In this document: positions 41,524 through 42,654 of the stretch, in pieces
Layout: each line of letters begins with the position of its first letter
How positions within the stretch are numbered: the first letter of the stretch is position 1
NCBI GenBank assembly: GCA_000697355.1
Contig: JNEN01000869.1
Span: 1-42,654, forward strand
Direction of reading: 5' to 3'
Source of the DNA: Syncephalastrum monosporum B8922
Taxonomy: Eukaryota; Mucoromycota; Mucoromycetes; Mucorales; Syncephalastraceae
Length of the DNA: 42,654 nucleotides
Notes under the pieces: model-generated
Told to the model about the DNA's origin: nothing
The model's database searches: none
Seen by the model: only the letters and a program-made list of their open reading frames with translations
Made by a program: the position numbers and the translations under genes

Positions 41524-42654
41524 TAGTGTACACATCTATAATAGTCCCAAGGTCCATTGCATGTCATGGTATAAATGGGCTGCATTTTTATTTATACAAG
41601 GAGCTATAGGTCATGTTGCTCAAAGGAACTAGTGCGTCCGCTGGACATCGCATCATGTAGCCGTCTTGCTCTTTCTCTTGCTAGTGCTGCGGTGCATTCG
41701 CTGATAGCTAATGCTTATGAAGCATATCACGTAAGATATTGCTTTGGATATGCCTACTGGTTTCGTAGGGCAATAGATCTGTGTAGAGAGGGACTTTTGA
41801 TGTATGTGTCCGTCTACCATGTCCGGTGGCCTAAACAAGGCATTGAACAATGATGGGATCAGCGCCTGACTATGCAAATCAACTGTCCTATTTGCTTACC
41901 ATGTAATGTCTGGGCCGGACGACGCTTTCCAATAGATCTTCGTCGTAGAAAGGGACTTTAATGCATGTGTCCGTCTACCTTGTCCGGTGGCCTAAGCAAG
42001 ACATTGAACAGTGATGGATTTAGAGAATGATCGTGTCCATGAGCAGTCATCAGTGCTTACCATGTAATGTCTGGGCCAGACGACGAGTTTTCTTTTTTTT
42101 TTTTTTTTTTCATTGTTGCAGCCAGCCGAGATGAGTAGAGCAGCCGATGAGGTTCGATCCAGAGAGCAGTGTGTCCACCCGAGCAGAGCACAGCTATGAG
42201 CTCGGAATGCATGTAGCTGGAGAGCCATCGCACGCAGTATGTACAGGAGCGCCGAAAACAGATATGGCACATGCTCTATGGAAATCAAGTTAATAAAAAT
42301 TGTCATGTCAACAGCGGTGTGCTTTACCTTCTTAAAAGTGCTTTCATTCCAAGAGCTTCTCCAAAGGATAATTGAGGAGAGAACAAACAAAGCAAGGCGT
42401 TGGGTATGTCGCCGCGTATAAAGAATAGGAGAATAGGTTGCGATGGTCACGCTCGCGGAACAGGTCGCCACCATCCAGCTTTCTTGTCCTCAGCACCAAT
42501 GTCCATGTCGAGATTAGAAGGACCGCATGCCGGAACCCATGATACGTGGCATATGGAGAGTTTTTCCGCCAAATGCGGTGGTGTGGTGGTGTGCTTTGGA
42601 TTCGTTTCTGCGTACTGTCAGCGAAGAGAATTATGACTGGATAAGCATTTGATA
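41524..42654 (-). repeat. Right arm of inverted terminal repeat
   Basis: This is the reverse-complement copy of 387-1512, reaching the window edge. It keeps the internal ~157-bp duplication, with both copies of the word around GCTTACCATGTAATGTCTGG (near 41896 and 42055). Compared with the left arm it has one-base insertions near 42564 and 42482, an extra ~8 bases near 42430 and a long T-run at about 42092-42110. Its inner edge lies about 140 bp upstream of the start codon of the HIT gene, so repeat sequence sits within or beside that gene's promoter. Confidence 0.9.
41860..42610 (-). pseudogene. Broken copy of the repeat-borne gene
   Basis: This is the right-arm counterpart of the spliced frame at 139-1209. 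The exon matching 432-701 has two one-base insertions and an ~8-base insertion relative to the left copy, which shift the frame inside that exon. The next exon has a one-base deletion near its start. The intron between them is also altered by indels, while keeping GTAAAG and CATAG ends. If the left copy is coding, this one cannot make the same protein. The 5' part lies beyond the window edge. Confidence 0.4.

Noticed and set aside
1..42654. Telomere repeats at the window ends
   Set aside because: No TTAGGG-type or other short tandem telomere repeat at either end.
1..42654. Secondary-metabolite cluster (SDR + Zn2Cys6 factor in one window)
   Set aside because: No backbone enzyme, transporter or P450; the genes between are housekeeping types.

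Overview
The window looks like a gene-dense piece of a fungal nuclear genome, most likely from an early-diverging, Mucoromycota-like fungus. The evidence is: many short introns (mostly 50-100 nt, GT..AG, a few GC..AG); a Zn2Cys6 transcription factor with a fungal middle homology region; fungal-type families (Shg1, Yck-like CK1, TMCO4/Mil1-like DUF726, vezatin/Inp2-like); and mixed strands with no operons. The phylum is an inference from overall character and not from a marker gene.

I rebuilt fourteen spliced protein genes whose exons keep phase from start to stop, plus two single-exon genes. Left to right: SURF1/Shy1 (+, 1994-3041) converges on a vezatin/Inp2-like membrane protein (-, 3160-5408). 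A small SET/post-SET protein (+, 6189-6779) follows, then an uncharacterised 161-residue protein with a C-terminal ten-residue repeat (-, 7643-8128). A gap of about 3.3 kb leads to an SDR oxidoreductase (+, 11446-12646) and a TBC Rab-GAP (+, 12965-15469), which converges on a secreted large-subunit catalase (-, 15647-18105). A Shg1/BOD1 COMPASS subunit (-, 19131-19710) is head to head with a 1242-residue Zn2Cys6 regulator (+, 19921-24051), which converges on DNA topoisomerase I (-, 24216-27136). Next come an RBR E3 ligase with membrane segments (+, 28448-30395), UDP-glucose 4-epimerase (+, 31642-33364), a Yck-type casein kinase I (+, 34674-36512), and three minus-strand genes: a DUF726/TMCO4 hydrolase-like protein (36975-39352), an unknown mitochondrial-type membrane protein (39603-40463) and a HINT-type HIT hydrolase (40607-41385).

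Both ends carry the same repeat in opposite orientation (387-1512 and 41524-42654), so the single-copy block of about 40 kb sits between inverted copies of a repeat of at least 1.1 kb. In the left copy a spliced reading frame of unknown family stays open across five introns and carries an internal duplication with a period of about 157 bp. The right copy has frame-breaking indels. The repeat runs off both window ends and its full length is unknown.

The genes are mostly housekeeping: respiratory-chain assembly, DNA topology, histone methylation, membrane traffic, ubiquitin signalling, galactose metabolism and peroxide defence. There is no evidence of a metabolic cluster. The less ordinary points are the terminal inverted repeat and its gene, the split IBR domain of the RBR ligase, the repeat-tailed 161-residue protein, three GC-AG introns and several very small exons.
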